A DNA stretch of 64,000 bases from Psychrobacter sp. BI730 (GTDB lineage: Bacteria > Pseudomonadota > Gammaproteobacteria > Pseudomonadales > Moraxellaceae), in assembly GCF_013414195.1 (NCBI RefSeq), contig NZ_JAATTV010000010.1:60430-124429 (forward strand), in the 5' to 3' direction. Numbering within the stretch: the first letter of the stretch is position 1; each line of letters begins with the position of its first letter. The translations under genes were made by a program, and so were the position numbers. The notes below the pieces were generated by a model. That model saw nothing but the letters and a program-made list of their open reading frames with translations. It did not search any database and was not told where the DNA came from. Of this stretch, positions 38,765 through 48,590 are shown piece by piece.

Positions 38765-40015
38765 TTATTCTAAGATTTTAACCATCGCGCGAGGCAGTCC
38801 TAGGCTGTCTTGCGCTTCTTGTTCGGTTAGCCACTTAAAGTCAATTTCAGCCGCTGCTAATTTTTGATTTAGCTCAGTTACCTGCGTCGCGTCAATCGTC
38901 AATTTACGCGGGGTCAAATACCAGTGAAAGTGCGTCAGTGAATGCTTGATAGGGGCGTCATCGAGTAAAGTATTGCTGACTGATTTTGCCACCAGTTCAT
39001 TTTTTATGAGCCACTCATTAATGATTTGCTCAGCAGTGGTAAATTCTGCTTCGTATACTTTTTCATTACTACGTACGTCATTTGGCATATTCGATAGTTT
39101 GTCATCGTTAGCTAGCGTCTTTTTAACGGTAGCCTTGTTATTAGTTTTACCGTCAACTTTTTCCACGAACTGTAATGGCAAGCTCCATAATCCGCCCCAG
39201 ATACCATTGTCAGGGCGCTGTAGCCATAGTATGTCACCGTCTGCACTTTCGATTAGCAGTGCATCACTGAATTTACTAGGTTTGGGCTGCTTTTTTGCTT
39301 TGACGGGGTAATCAGTCTCGCGCCCTTGCGCATGCGCTAGGCAGTCTTCTTTTAATGGACATAATAGACACGCAGGCTTGCTACGGGTACATAATGTCGC
39401 ACCCATATCCATCATGGCTTGCGCAAATAATCCTGAGTTCTCTGTAGGTGTCAGTCGCTCTGCTAATGTCCATAAATCTTTGGTGGTAGCAGATTTGGTG
39501 ATATCGCCGTCAATTGCAGCCCAACGTGTCAGCACTCGTTTGACATTACCATCGCAGATGACACCATAATGATGTAATCCCATCGCCATAATCGCGCCAG
39601 CAGTAGATGGCCCAACGCCCGAAATCGCCTCCCATCCTGCTAGTGTCTGCGGAAAGTCCCCCGTTTCATCGATGACCTCAACCAGTTGCTTAGCACCTTT
39701 ATGTAAATTACGTGCGCGTGCATAGTAGCCAAGCCCTGCCCAATGCTCTGCTACGGTATCCCACTCCGCTGCGGCTAAATCCTGCACGGTCGGAAATGAC
39801 TCTATAAAGCGTGCAAAGTAGGGCAGTACTGTGGTCACTTGTGTTTGCTGAAGCATGACTTCTGATAGCCAAACGATATAAGGATTGGGCGTATCGGTTT
39901 GGTGCTGTTGCCAAGGTAAGTCATGGCGACCGTTTTCAGCAAACCAATCGAGAAGGCGTGGGGCGAAGGAATTAAGAGCAGTAGGTGATTGAGAGAATTG
40001 AGTAGGCAAAAGCAT
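38765..40015 (-). CDS. mutY: A/G-specific adenine DNA glycosylase
   Basis: Base-excision repair enzyme that removes adenine mispaired with 8-oxoguanine or guanine. The 416-residue protein has catalytic E52 in SEVMLQQTQV and the helix-hairpin-helix block ISGVGPSTAGAI at 131-142. D155 is in CDGNVKRVLTRW. Four iron-sulfur ligands are C209, C216, C219 and C225. The C-terminal NUDIX-like lesion-recognition domain (about 245-410) carries an insertion of about 30 Lys/Asn/Thr-rich residues, making the protein longer than in E. coli (350). It lies downstream of a GIY-YIG gene on the same strand. Confidence 0.97.
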   Translation of the reverse strand: MLLPTQFSQSPTALNSFAPRLLDWFAENGRHDLPWQQHQTDTPNPYIVWLSEVMLQQTQVTTVLPYFARFIESFPTVQDLAAAEWDTVAEHWAGLGYYARARNLHKGAKQLVEVIDETGDFPQTLAGWEAISGVGPSTAGAIMAMGLHHYGVICDGNVKRVLTRWAAIDGDITKSATTKDLWTLAERLTPTENSGLFAQAMMDMGATLCTRSKPACLLCPLKEDCLAHAQGRETDYPVKAKKQPKPSKFSDALLIESADGDILWLQRPDNGIWGGLWSLPLQFVEKVDGKTNNKATVKKTLANDDKLSNMPNDVRSNEKVYEAEFTTAEQIINEWLIKNELVAKSVSNTLLDDAPIKHSLTHFHWYLTPRKLTIDATQVTELNQKLAAAEIDFKWLTEQEAQDSLGLPRAMVKILE

Positions 40016-40162
40016 TCCTTGTAAGTTGAACAGGGATATATAGGATTTGGAGTTACGACGGGTAAGTGAGAAGGTAAATAGTTAAAACTATTTACTGATA
40101 TATGAGGCTTAATTGTTTATAAATAAAGGGGATAAATAGTATCACTATGGAGAAGTAAGAGT

Positions 40163-41101
40163 TTATCGATAAACACTGTCTAAAGTCTCACCCAACTCAT
40201 TTTTCCACTCAATCCATCCATTGGTCGAACGTCCTGATACTAAAGAACTGGCTCCACTTGGTGTCTTAAATAAATGGTTTTCAATGAGTTTATAGCTTTT
40301 ATCGTTTACGGCTACGAGTTTGCCGCTACTGAGCAGACTCTCTTTTAATTTAGTCACGAATGGCGGAGCTGATGATGTTTGTGTTTGCCGTATTAGAGAA
40401 CCTGCTAATATTACAAAGCCATCGTCGTCATAGTATCCTTTAGCATCACCATCTTTTACCTTATAGTAAAACAGAGCTGGAATAGGTTTCGATGGAGCTT
40501 CATCGATTATTTGAGCGACTTTAGCAATAGTGGAATCAGTCGATTTGCTTTTATAAGTCTCGTTGCTATAAAGGCTATCATGAATAGCCAAGGATTCGAA
40601 AATAGGCTGTCCCAAGGTGGATAGTAAAACGTCAAGGGTGTGGAATAATTCCTCGCAATCAGCCTTTAATGGGTCAGGTGTATGCGGTTTATTACCATTA
40701 TTTCCATTTTTTAGTTTGTAACGACCCACCTCAATGGCAGTTGCGATAGCTTTATGTTCCATATATAGCGCATGGGTTTGTGTCATAGAGTTATTGGTTG
40801 AGAGCATGACAAAAGCCCGTGTCCAGAAATCTTTGTCATCATGTTGATTAAGACGTCTTTTAAGATCGCCAGTTTGTCCAACATAAAGTAACGGCTTCTC
40901 TATACTATCGGTATCACCAATCAAAAAATACAAACCAACTTGATTGGCATCGGGCATCGCAAAAAAGTCGTCAATGTGGATACGTGGGATTTCAATCAAT
41001 CTTACTGTGCGAGTAGTCATCTCTGCCAAACGCAACCCACGAGGGTTACCTTTTGGCAGATAAATTTGGATGGTTTTAGCCGATGGTATTAATGGATTCA
41101 T
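40163..41101 (-). CDS. GIY-YIG nuclease family protein with DUF4357 domain
   Basis: A 312-residue two-domain protein. The N-terminal GIY-YIG domain (about 50-125) shows GLYFL at 56-60, LLYVGQTGDLKRRLNQH at 71-87 with the catalytic arginine candidates R82/R83, and E115 in YMEHKAIA as metal ligand. The C-terminal DUF4357-like part (about 220-312) shows DGFVILAGSLIRQ, LFKTPSGASSLVSGRSTNGWIEWK and GETLD. This architecture is found in scattered accessory proteins whose role is unknown. The predicted activity is DNA cleavage, but no substrate is known. It starts 24 bases after the RbgA-like gene on the same strand. Confidence 0.83.
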   Translation of the reverse strand: MNPLIPSAKTIQIYLPKGNPRGLRLAEMTTRTVRLIEIPRIHIDDFFAMPDANQVGLYFLIGDTDSIEKPLLYVGQTGDLKRRLNQHDDKDFWTRAFVMLSTNNSMTQTHALYMEHKAIATAIEVGRYKLKNGNNGNKPHTPDPLKADCEELFHTLDVLLSTLGQPIFESLAIHDSLYSNETYKSKSTDSTIAKVAQIIDEAPSKPIPALFYYKVKDGDAKGYYDDDGFVILAGSLIRQTQTSSAPPFVTKLKESLLSSGKLVAVNDKSYKLIENHLFKTPSGASSLVSGRSTNGWIEWKNELGETLDSVYR

Positions 41102-41124
41102 AGTAGCTCATATTATTGGTGAAT

Positions 41125-42081
41125 CTACTTCCGATTCTTCCGCGTTTTTAGACGACGTAAGCGCTTTTCTTCCTCTTTCGCTTTTTTCTTCTCTTCAGCA
41201 GCGAGTCGTTGTTCAGCGACGACTATTTCTTCAGCTTCAGTCATGGCAGGCGTCTCAAGCGTGATGCGACCAATCTTCGCGCTACGCAGCTCGTTGATGA
41301 GAATCTCAGACATACGGTACGTATCGACTTGATTGCCCGCGCGTACACAGCCGCGATTACGCCCAGCCACTTCAAAAAACTCCCAGTCAGTCTTTGGCAG
41401 CTCTTCAATTTTATAGCGAGTTTTTAGCAGCTCAGGATAGGCTTGCATCAGGTACTCAGCGGTATAGCTGGCCACATCAGCGAAATCAAAAGCAGTATCA
41501 CGGATACCGCCTGTCGCTGCTAAACGATAACCAGAGTTTTCGTTTTCAACTTTTGGCCATAGCATACCAGGTGTGTCATAAAGCATGATGTCATCGTCGA
41601 GCTTAATTAGCTGCTGCGATTTGGTCACGGCTGGCTCATCGCCTGTCTTCGCCACAGCGCGTCCTGCTAGCGTATTGATCAGCGTTGATTTACCAACGTT
41701 TGGAATACCCATAATCATCGCTTTGATTTGGCGACCAGTTCCGACTTTATTGGGTACGAGATGCTTACAGATAGCGATAATACGTTTTACATCATTGGCT
41801 TTTTCAGTATCGCACGCAATGGCTTTGACCCCATCTTGCTGCTCGAGATAATCCATCCATGCTTGAGTCAACTCAGGATCGGCAAGGTCAGCTTTGTTCA
41901 GGATTTTGATAACAGGTTTTTCACCGCGTAGTGCTGCGACCATTGGGTTTTCACTACTATAAGGAATACGCGCATCGATGACCTCGATGACCAAATCCAT
42001 CTGCGGCATGACTTCTTTGATTTCGTTACGGGCTTTGTTCATATGCCCAGGGAACCACTGAATACTTGCTCTCTTATCCAT
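41125..42081 (-). CDS. Ribosome biogenesis GTPase (YlqF/RbgA-like)
   Basis: A 318-residue circularly permuted GTPase of the YlqF/RbgA family, involved in 50S subunit assembly. The motif order is G4 (NKAD, 62-65), then G1 (GIPNVGKST, 125-133), then G3 (DTPG, 169-172), which is the permuted order. The N-terminus WFPGHMNKARNEI is a family mark. The C-terminal tail is highly charged (KKKAKEEEKRLRRLKTRKNRK-like), consistent with rRNA contact. It lies downstream of the DUF2339 gene (about 125 bases) and upstream of the GIY-YIG gene. Confidence 0.92.
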   Translation of the reverse strand: MDKRASIQWFPGHMNKARNEIKEVMPQMDLVIEVIDARIPYSSENPMVAALRGEKPVIKILNKADLADPELTQAWMDYLEQQDGVKAIACDTEKANDVKRIIAICKHLVPNKVGTGRQIKAMIMGIPNVGKSTLINTLAGRAVAKTGDEPAVTKSQQLIKLDDDIMLYDTPGMLWPKVENENSGYRLAATGGIRDTAFDFADVASYTAEYLMQAYPELLKTRYKIEELPKTDWEFFEVAGRNRGCVRAGNQVDTYRMSEILINELRSAKIGRITLETPAMTEAEEIVVAEQRLAAEEKKKAKEEEKRLRRLKTRKNRK

Positions 42082-42206
42082 CTGCTTTCATAACCTTTTA
42101 TAAAAAATGCTAAAAGTAAAACAATCAACGTTTACTTTCTAATGGTGTCCAGTTTACTACAGAACCACCTTGCTCACGGCACAATTTCACCCAACCAGCT
42201 TTGTCA

Positions 42207-45200
42207 TTACGCCTGATTTTGGTTTTCTGTTTCCTCGTGTGCTGGTGGTAATGGGGCGAGATAGCCAATTAATAGTATTAAGCTGCCTGCACCAAGGAAG
42301 GATATCACTCGCCAAATTGCCTCAGTCTGTGACAAATCTACCAAGACCAGCTTGAAAACGACAATACCTAATAATCCAATACCCATAAACCAAAGCGCGC
42401 GCTGCCAATAGCGGCTGGCAAGGATAGTGGCGACCAAGGCTAAGAGCGTCCATAAAATTGTCAGTCCAGTTTGTACTTGCTCGCTTTGCCATGCGCCGCC
42501 TTGATAGTCATTCCAAAGTGGCGTACCAATAAAGGCGTGTAGCGTTCTGACCAACATGCTGGAGATTAACCAAAAACTGATCAGTCCCAATATAATTAGC
42601 AAATTCTCAGTGGTGAATACGCGCTTAGATTTGGCAGCTGCACTCGAATCGATAACGGTATCATTGCGACGGCGTTTACTGATGTAATACAGACTAAAAC
42701 CAACCGATAATGTCAACCATGATGTGATGTCATATAGGTTGAACAATGGAAAATAAGACATTCCCCAAATCACACCGTCATAAGACCAATTGGTAAGAAC
42801 TACCCACAGTAGAGCAACGGGAGCAAAAATGGCAGCGCATCCTAATAGTGCCTGTTGCCAATCAAACCAATACAGTAGACCTTGTTCCGAAACTCTATTA
42901 GTTGAGGTGTTTTCTTCATTTTGTCTGAGATAACGATGATTGAACCATAACCCAGACAATATGAGTACCGCTGAAAACAAGAAAGCCATTACGCCATCAG
43001 AGTCTGGTAGGCCATAATGCGCCGCGGCAGCAATGAGTAAGATACCCGTACCTAGCCAGCTTGCATCAGTATAGCGTGAGGTATTCTTATTATCAGACCA
43101 TGTATCAGACCATGTTTTTAGCCATAGCTGCCCCATGACTAACCAGCCGATTATTAAGCCTATGAATACCAACCATTCCGCTGTTGCCCATGTTAAATTT
43201 CGCTCAAATTTTTGCGGCAGTTGCAGTACTAGCATGAAGTAGAACAAAGCTAGCAATCCATGACTAAGCTGTCTAATTTCTGCCCATGGACGATAGCGAT
43301 TGATAACCAAATAAGCGATCAAGCTCATAAGTACTGCTAGTGCAATTACCGTCGTGCTTGATTGCCAGATATCAAACCAATGATGCAAATCAAGCATCAG
43401 TACTTGTAGCATCCAAGCCATCGCGGTCAATGTTAAAAATTTGATGAATCTAGGGCTATGCCAAACGAATTTGAATACGCGGCTCTGACTATTGATTGAG
43501 GTCAGCCATTGCTGCGCCGCTTGCGTACTGACACCTAGCGCACGCGCATAGCTGGTCAATACATCTGATGTGCCGTCCAATGTTTGTGTTTTTATTATTG
43601 AGGATTGTGATTGTATTACTGAGGATGTTGTAGTGCCTTTATTGTTAAGGCTATTAAATTTGTTACTACTATCTAAGCTATTAAGCAGCGCGGCAGGGGA
43701 GTTGCTAGCGCGTAATATAAAGACGGTCGCTAGATAACTGAGCGCTGAAATACTAAAGGCTAAAACGGGATAGTCTTTGCTAGAGAATATCGCTGTCGTC
43801 ACTAGTATAACAATACTGACGAGCTGTAATAGTAAGCCAAATAACACCGACCACGATCGCAACGAACGCCTGCCAAACCATACTAGCGCCAACCCTTGTA
43901 CTGACCAGCCAAAAGCAATCCATTCAGCATCTAGCGCCAACGGCATGACTAGTGCAAAAAATCCTAATCCCAACGCCAGCATCCCTTCGGTGATTAGAGC
44001 ATAGCGTCTACTGCGCTGGATAAACAACCAGCCCATCCCAAGATAAACCGTAGCCAAAATGGCACTGGTAATCGTGAGGGCGTTAGAGATGTCGTTTAGT
44101 AAGGCAGAAAATAAACCAAAGGCCAGTAGCGGTACTGAAAACAGTAAACCCGTATCAATGGGGAATACATAGGAGCTGCCTACATGGGCTTTGTCCAAGT
44201 GTTTTGTATTATCTGTATTGTCAGCATGACTGAGGTCTTTTTTGTTTAGCGCATTATAGGTGATGATTTGCTGCGCATAACGAATGACGACAAACAAGTA
44301 AAGCAGCCAGTGTAAGGTTACTAATGCTACCAATGACCAGCGCTGCGTTTCAATGACGGCGCTCAGGTTTTCGCTGATACCACAATAGTATGCCAAGCCA
44401 AATGTCACAGTCACACCGAATAGATTTAATATTTTCCACGGTCGATAATGAGCAATGACGGCAATGGTGACGTTTAGCAGTAGATCATAGCTAAATAAGG
44501 TGACCAAGCTGCCAGTATCGTCACTGGTCAAAATCGGTGCAAAAAATCCACCTGATAATGCCAGTAATGCTAACGGGAAAGCGTTTTGACGTACGGCGAG
44601 AGCAATGGTAATGGCAGACAATGACCCAAGCCCGATAAAGCTTGGGATACTAGGAATGATTTCATAAACGCTGTATGCAAAAAAGGTGCTTAGATAAGCA
44701 ATCGCTAAGCCTGCGCCCTGTAGCGTAATCCCATATGAGAAGCGTTTTGCCGTCAGCTTTAACCCAAGCGCTGCCAATGCTAACCCTGTAACGCCGACTG
44801 CTATCAACTTCGTGGCAATTGAAATCTCGATATATTCGCTTAATAAGCGAAGCAGGAGCACCACACCTACCAACAGCACCAGTACGCCGACTCGCACGAC
44901 TAAATTGCCACCGAAAAACCAGTTTTTGATTGAATGAATGAGCGACGTCACAATAGGTAGTGAGCGTTCATCAGGTTCAATCGGTGCCGTAGGCGCTGTG
45001 TTTTCAGCATTGATAAGGGCATTATTGTCTATAGATTTATCGTCATAGATGTTTGATGCTACATGTATGGTTGAGTTTGAAGCAACGGTAGGAAGCGGTG
45101 GTGGTGATACAGGCAGCCGATTATCTGGAGAAGAGTGTTGTGATTCAAAAGCTATTTCGTTAGCGTCACTGTCTTTAGGAACATTGTCTTTAGGAACATT

Positions 45201-45440
45201 GTCTTTAAGATCGTGATCGTTAGTAGTAGTGTTGCGTGCGTAATTGCTTTTATCGATCAAAGGTGCAGATGGAGGCGACATAATACGATGTCTTTGCTGC
45301 TCAAGCTCAGCTTGCAGCGTCGTTACATCACGGCGTAGATGCTCGATTTTTCGAGCTATCCTAGTATATAACGCGACCACTACGATCAATAAAATCGTAA
45401 AAGCCAGCCAGCCCAACTGGGTCACCATTAGATACAACAT
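42207..45440 (-). CDS. DUF2339 domain-containing giant membrane protein
   Basis: A 1077-residue inner-membrane protein with some 25 or more hydrophobic segments, recognised as DUF2339. Order of parts: an N-terminal helix MLYLMVTQLGWLAFTILLIVVVALY; a coiled region (about 30-55); a polar linker (about 60-160) including a 15-base in-frame tandem repeat coding DNVPK; then the block NWFFGGNLVVRVGVLVLLVGVVLLLR that marks the family. It ends with RVISFLGAGSLILLIGYLA. The function is unknown. Another polar insertion lies around residues 600-650. Its start has no strong ribosome-binding site. It is probably separate from the dienelactone hydrolase gene. Confidence 0.85.
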   Translation of the reverse strand: MLYLMVTQLGWLAFTILLIVVVALYTRIARKIEHLRRDVTTLQAELEQQRHRIMSPPSAPLIDKSNYARNTTTNDHDLKDNVPKDNVPKDSDANEIAFESQHSSPDNRLPVSPPPLPTVASNSTIHVASNIYDDKSIDNNALINAENTAPTAPIEPDERSLPIVTSLIHSIKNWFFGGNLVVRVGVLVLLVGVVLLLRLLSEYIEISIATKLIAVGVTGLALAALGLKLTAKRFSYGITLQGAGLAIAYLSTFFAYSVYEIIPSIPSFIGLGSLSAITIALAVRQNAFPLALLALSGGFFAPILTSDDTGSLVTLFSYDLLLNVTIAVIAHYRPWKILNLFGVTVTFGLAYYCGISENLSAVIETQRWSLVALVTLHWLLYLFVVIRYAQQIITYNALNKKDLSHADNTDNTKHLDKAHVGSSYVFPIDTGLLFSVPLLAFGLFSALLNDISNALTITSAILATVYLGMGWLFIQRSRRYALITEGMLALGLGFFALVMPLALDAEWIAFGWSVQGLALVWFGRRSLRSWSVLFGLLLQLVSIVILVTTAIFSSKDYPVLAFSISALSYLATVFILRASNSPAALLNSLDSSNKFNSLNNKGTTTSSVIQSQSSIIKTQTLDGTSDVLTSYARALGVSTQAAQQWLTSINSQSRVFKFVWHSPRFIKFLTLTAMAWMLQVLMLDLHHWFDIWQSSTTVIALAVLMSLIAYLVINRYRPWAEIRQLSHGLLALFYFMLVLQLPQKFERNLTWATAEWLVFIGLIIGWLVMGQLWLKTWSDTWSDNKNTSRYTDASWLGTGILLIAAAAHYGLPDSDGVMAFLFSAVLILSGLWFNHRYLRQNEENTSTNRVSEQGLLYWFDWQQALLGCAAIFAPVALLWVVLTNWSYDGVIWGMSYFPLFNLYDITSWLTLSVGFSLYYISKRRRNDTVIDSSAAAKSKRVFTTENLLIILGLISFWLISSMLVRTLHAFIGTPLWNDYQGGAWQSEQVQTGLTILWTLLALVATILASRYWQRALWFMGIGLLGIVVFKLVLVDLSQTEAIWRVISFLGAGSLILLIGYLAPLPPAHEETENQNQA
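45171..45210. repeat. 15-bp in-frame tandem repeat in the DUF2339 gene
   Basis: GTCTTTAGGAACATT occurs twice in tandem (45171-45185, 45186-45200), followed by a partial third unit. It codes for repeats of DNVPK in the polar linker and would change protein length in whole codons if it expanded or shrank. Confidence 0.8.
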
Positions 45441-45553
45441 CTTCGTCGCTCAATCCAATTGATAGTAATGTGATAATGACGTGATTTGCTAAGAAGCACA
45501 AGACCGCTCTGATTACTTACCCAAAAGGTCGTTGATAAAACAAGACTGAAAAT

Positions 45554-45587
45554 AAAAGGGTAGCTTAATGATTAAGCTACCCTTTTT
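45554..45587 (-). terminator. Terminator of the dienelactone hydrolase gene
   Basis: AAAAGGGTAGCTTAA-TGA-TTAAGCTACCCTTTTT is a long perfect stem with flanking A and T runs. It separates the hydrolase gene from the downstream DUF2339 gene on the same strand. Confidence 0.9.
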
Positions 45588-45612
45588 AATAGTCTTTATA
45601 CCAAATCATTTC

Positions 45613-46350
45613 TTATGCTAAATTGGCTTTCATAAACTCAATCATGTTTTCCCAGCTTTGTTTAGCAGCAGCTTCGTTGTAGCCAAGATCTACTTCATTT
45701 TTAGCTGCACGCTCATCGGCATGCGGGTTGGTAAAGCCATGTTTGGCATTGTCATAGACGTCGATAGTGTAGTCAACATCGGCTGCATCTAGCTCTGATT
45801 TTAGACCTTCGATAGCATCCATTGATACCATTGAGTCATCACGGCCATGAGCGACCAACACTTTTGCTGCAAAGTTTTTGTCTGCTGGCTGCTTTGGCGT
45901 TGGGTTACCATGGAACGTAGCAACCGCTTTTAGCGGCATGCCTTCGCGAGCCATATCTAGTACAACTTTACCACCGAAGCAGTAACCGATTGCGCCTAGG
46001 TTATCACCATCGACTGATAACTGATCGCTGAAATCATTCAAAATTAAGCGGCAGCGTGCCATTAGCATGTCTTGATCGGCCAGTACTTGCTCCATCCACA
46101 TGTTTGCCTGCGCTGCATCGGTAGTTAATTTGCCTTCACCGTAAACGTCCATAGCGACTGCTGCATAGCCCGCTTCTGCCAAACGCTCAACCACTGATTT
46201 TGGATGATCGACCACGCCCCACCATTCTGGTGCCACCAAGATACCTGCTGCTGGATTTTCATCTGAAGCGTTTTCTGGTAGTGCTACATAACTGATAAGT
46301 TCTACACCATTCTCGGTAGTACTGATTAATTCAAACGTCTTAATTGACAT
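45613..46350 (-). CDS. Dienelactone hydrolase family protein
   Basis: A 245-residue alpha/beta hydrolase of the dienelactone hydrolase family. The catalytic triad is visible: Cys124 in IGYCFGGKVV, Asp near 174 in VAHGRDDSMV, and His near 208 in NAKHGFTNPHADE. The early block LVAPEWWGVVDHPKSVVERLAEAGYAA also fits. Length matches the family. True dienelactone hydrolases act on chlorocatechol breakdown products, but no such pathway genes lie nearby, so the substrate is unknown. It is divergent from the YcgN-type gene. Confidence 0.88.
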   Translation of the reverse strand: MSIKTFELISTTENGVELISYVALPENASDENPAAGILVAPEWWGVVDHPKSVVERLAEAGYAAVAMDVYGEGKLTTDAAQANMWMEQVLADQDMLMARCRLILNDFSDQLSVDGDNLGAIGYCFGGKVVLDMAREGMPLKAVATFHGNPTPKQPADKNFAAKVLVAHGRDDSMVSMDAIEGLKSELDAADVDYTIDVYDNAKHGFTNPHADERAAKNEVDLGYNEAAAKQSWENMIEFMKANLA

Positions 46351-46495
46351 ATTATTGTCCTTTTTTATGTTGTGAGTTTTAATTATTCGTCATTGTGATG
46401 GTTCGTTTTTCTAACTCGTACTACCTTAACGCCCATGTCTAGCAAAAACAGCTATAATACTGTAACGCTCTTTATCAAAATGCTACTGCGACTTT

Positions 46496-47122
46496 ATGAC
46501 TATAAATTTGTTAAACAAAAATAATGACCAATCTGACTTGAACCCAGGTCTCGATGCAGCGGCCACGCCTGCGCAATCGGTGAGTTTGTTCCCTGATAGT
46601 ACCGATGTCGATTCTGCTGATTCTGACTCTAAGTATGAGTCTGAGCCACTACGTCCGCAGTTTTGGTCGCGATTTTCATTAACAGAACTAAATCATAGCG
46701 AATGGGAAGCGCTGTGCGATGGTTGCGGCAGTTGCTGCTTGATTAAGTATATCGATGAAGATGAAAGTGGCAATGTAGATGAGGAGCTGGTCGAATATAC
46801 CGATGTCACCTGCCAGTTGATGGACTGCGCGACGGGATATTGCAGTCACTATGCAACGCGTCAAGAGCACGTGCCAGACTGTATTCAGCTGACTATGGAC
46901 AACTTGCCCAAGATGATGTGGCTACCATCGCACTGCGCCTATAAGTGTCTGTATAAAGGGCAGGGCTTACCAAGTTGGCATTTATTATTGACTGGGGATG
47001 CTGTGGTCACACAACAACAGATGCGAGCGGCCAACGTAGGCGTCGCTGGTCGCTGTGTCACGGAAATCGGTATGTCTGATGAAGAAATGGAGACACGGGT
47101 GGTTAACTGGGTCAATCCTTAG
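46496..47122 (+). CDS. YcgN family cysteine-cluster protein
   Basis: A 208-residue protein of the YcgN/YkgJ (UPF0260) cysteine-cluster family. After a polar N-terminal extension of about 55 residues, the conserved region begins HSEWEALCDGCGSCCLIKY. Further cysteines follow in DVTCQLMDCATGYCSHYATRQEHVPDC, HCAYKCLYKG and GRCVTEIG. The spacing suggests metal or iron-sulfur binding, but the function is unknown. The GLPSWHLLLTGD block near the end is family-typical. It is convergent with the DUF4105 gene with only 7 bases between stops. Confidence 0.87.
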   Translation: MTINLLNKNNDQSDLNPGLDAAATPAQSVSLFPDSTDVDSADSDSKYESEPLRPQFWSRFSLTELNHSEWEALCDGCGSCCLIKYIDEDESGNVDEELVEYTDVTCQLMDCATGYCSHYATRQEHVPDCIQLTMDNLPKMMWLPSHCAYKCLYKGQGLPSWHLLLTGDAVVTQQQMRAANVGVAGRCVTEIGMSDEEMETRVVNWVNP

Positions 47123-47129
47123 TCTACAG

Positions 47130-48503
47130 TTAGTTAGATGCCTGAGCAGTAGATCTAGCCTTCGCTTCAGCACTGGCTTGCGAGTTAGCCAATGCTGGTA
47201 TCGGAATATCGTGACGAATCTGCTGTGAGAATTTACGGCTGTTTTTATCTCTATCGATATCAGACTGTGAGTTGACTTGATTATCGAAACCCTTTGCTTT
47301 TGGGTTGATATGAGTGCGCTCATACCATGTGTTCATTGACCAAGGTTGGTTGCCCTTTTCTGGCGTCGCATCCAACATGCCTACATCATATAGATAGTTC
47401 GGTAACCAACCAGAGACCCAAATTCGATAATCCCATGGCAAACGATCGCCACTGACGATACGCGCCATATAAAAGATAATATTGGTACAGTTGCTGAGCA
47501 ATGTATTGTACCAAGCAGGTTTAGCATTTAGATCATCAGCCGCAGTCAGATAAGACTCAAATAGTGATTTGACTTCATGCTGTTGCAAATTGCTAATAGG
47601 AAACAGATAAACCTGCTCGCCACGCGCGTTGCTACGAGTATAGATAATGTCGCGCTCTTCTGCGGCAATCAGGCTCAGCTCATAACGTCGAAAAAACCCA
47701 GCCAGCGCTGAAAAAGACTCGCCGTCTTCTTTACGTATCTCAAATGAGAAGGCAAGTGGTCTATCATCTTCGAATCGAAAGCTAACCAAGGTATGAGCAA
47801 TCAGCGGACCCATCCAATAAGAGTTAGTCACATCAACGCCAGAGAGTTTAGACAAATCAATCGTACGGTTATCCCAATGCTCGGTAGCATCTTCTTCAGT
47901 TTGCCAATCAAAGTTACGAACATTGGTTAAAGTAATCAAATCAGGGTTGTTCGCAACGCGCTCATAGGAGACTCGCTGGTCGACTTCAGCCATCCATTCT
48001 CGATCTTGTTGCGGTTCGATAGAAAAAAACCAACCTAAACCTATGAGCCAAATAGCGCTATATACGCCGATAATTAGCTTGGTTGCTGTGCCTTTACCAA
48101 TTGATTTTTTATTAGATAATGAGTCACTGTGCAATACTCTTGTGACGGCATCCCAATAACGTGTACTTAGCAGCGCAGCTAATATACCTACAATCGCTAT
48201 TGTCGCAAGCCAAGTCAGTACTGAGCTGACACCGTATTGATACCAAATCGCGAGTAATAACCATAGCGCTGATAACAACAACGTAACGGCAATTAAAAAA
48301 GTCATAAGACGATGGCGCCATGTAGGCTTTGGCTGTTTACGTTCTAATGTTTTGCGTTTTAAGTCCAGACTCTCTAAACCACGGTTCTCTAAGCCACGAC
48401 TGTCTGACAGTCGACTGCGCGTATGCGACGAGAGTAAGCGAGAAAAGACGGAACGTAGCGACATAGGGTTTGCTTTGATAAATAAAGGCTTTGACCATAG
48501 CAA
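47130..48503 (-). CDS. DUF4105 (Lnb N-terminal-like) membrane protein
   Basis: A 457-residue membrane protein. Three hydrophobic segments lie at about 68-90, 95-115 and 142-160. A large soluble domain follows (about 165-420) resembling DUF4105, the Lnb N-terminal periplasmic domain, with VTNSYWMGPLIAHTLVSF, FFRRYELSLI and WYNTLLSNCTNIIFYMARIV. The conserved N-C-T-N stretch and a His are candidates for a papain-like active site; that reading is inference. A start at M14 (48464, MSLRSVFSRLL) is as likely as 48503. The N-terminal tail has short DNA repeats coding RGLENRGLES. Confidence 0.78.
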   Translation of the reverse strand: MLWSKPLFIKANPMSLRSVFSRLLSSHTRSRLSDSRGLENRGLESLDLKRKTLERKQPKPTWRHRLMTFLIAVTLLLSALWLLLAIWYQYGVSSVLTWLATIAIVGILAALLSTRYWDAVTRVLHSDSLSNKKSIGKGTATKLIIGVYSAIWLIGLGWFFSIEPQQDREWMAEVDQRVSYERVANNPDLITLTNVRNFDWQTEEDATEHWDNRTIDLSKLSGVDVTNSYWMGPLIAHTLVSFRFEDDRPLAFSFEIRKEDGESFSALAGFFRRYELSLIAAEERDIIYTRSNARGEQVYLFPISNLQQHEVKSLFESYLTAADDLNAKPAWYNTLLSNCTNIIFYMARIVSGDRLPWDYRIWVSGWLPNYLYDVGMLDATPEKGNQPWSMNTWYERTHINPKAKGFDNQVNSQSDIDRDKNSRKFSQQIRHDIPIPALANSQASAEAKARSTAQASN

Positions 48504-48590
48504 AGTTTATAACACGCTGACAATACAATTTGAGTGAATTTGTCGTTGAATGTCGGTGAGCCTTGCGATAAAGTGAAGCTAATTTGTACT

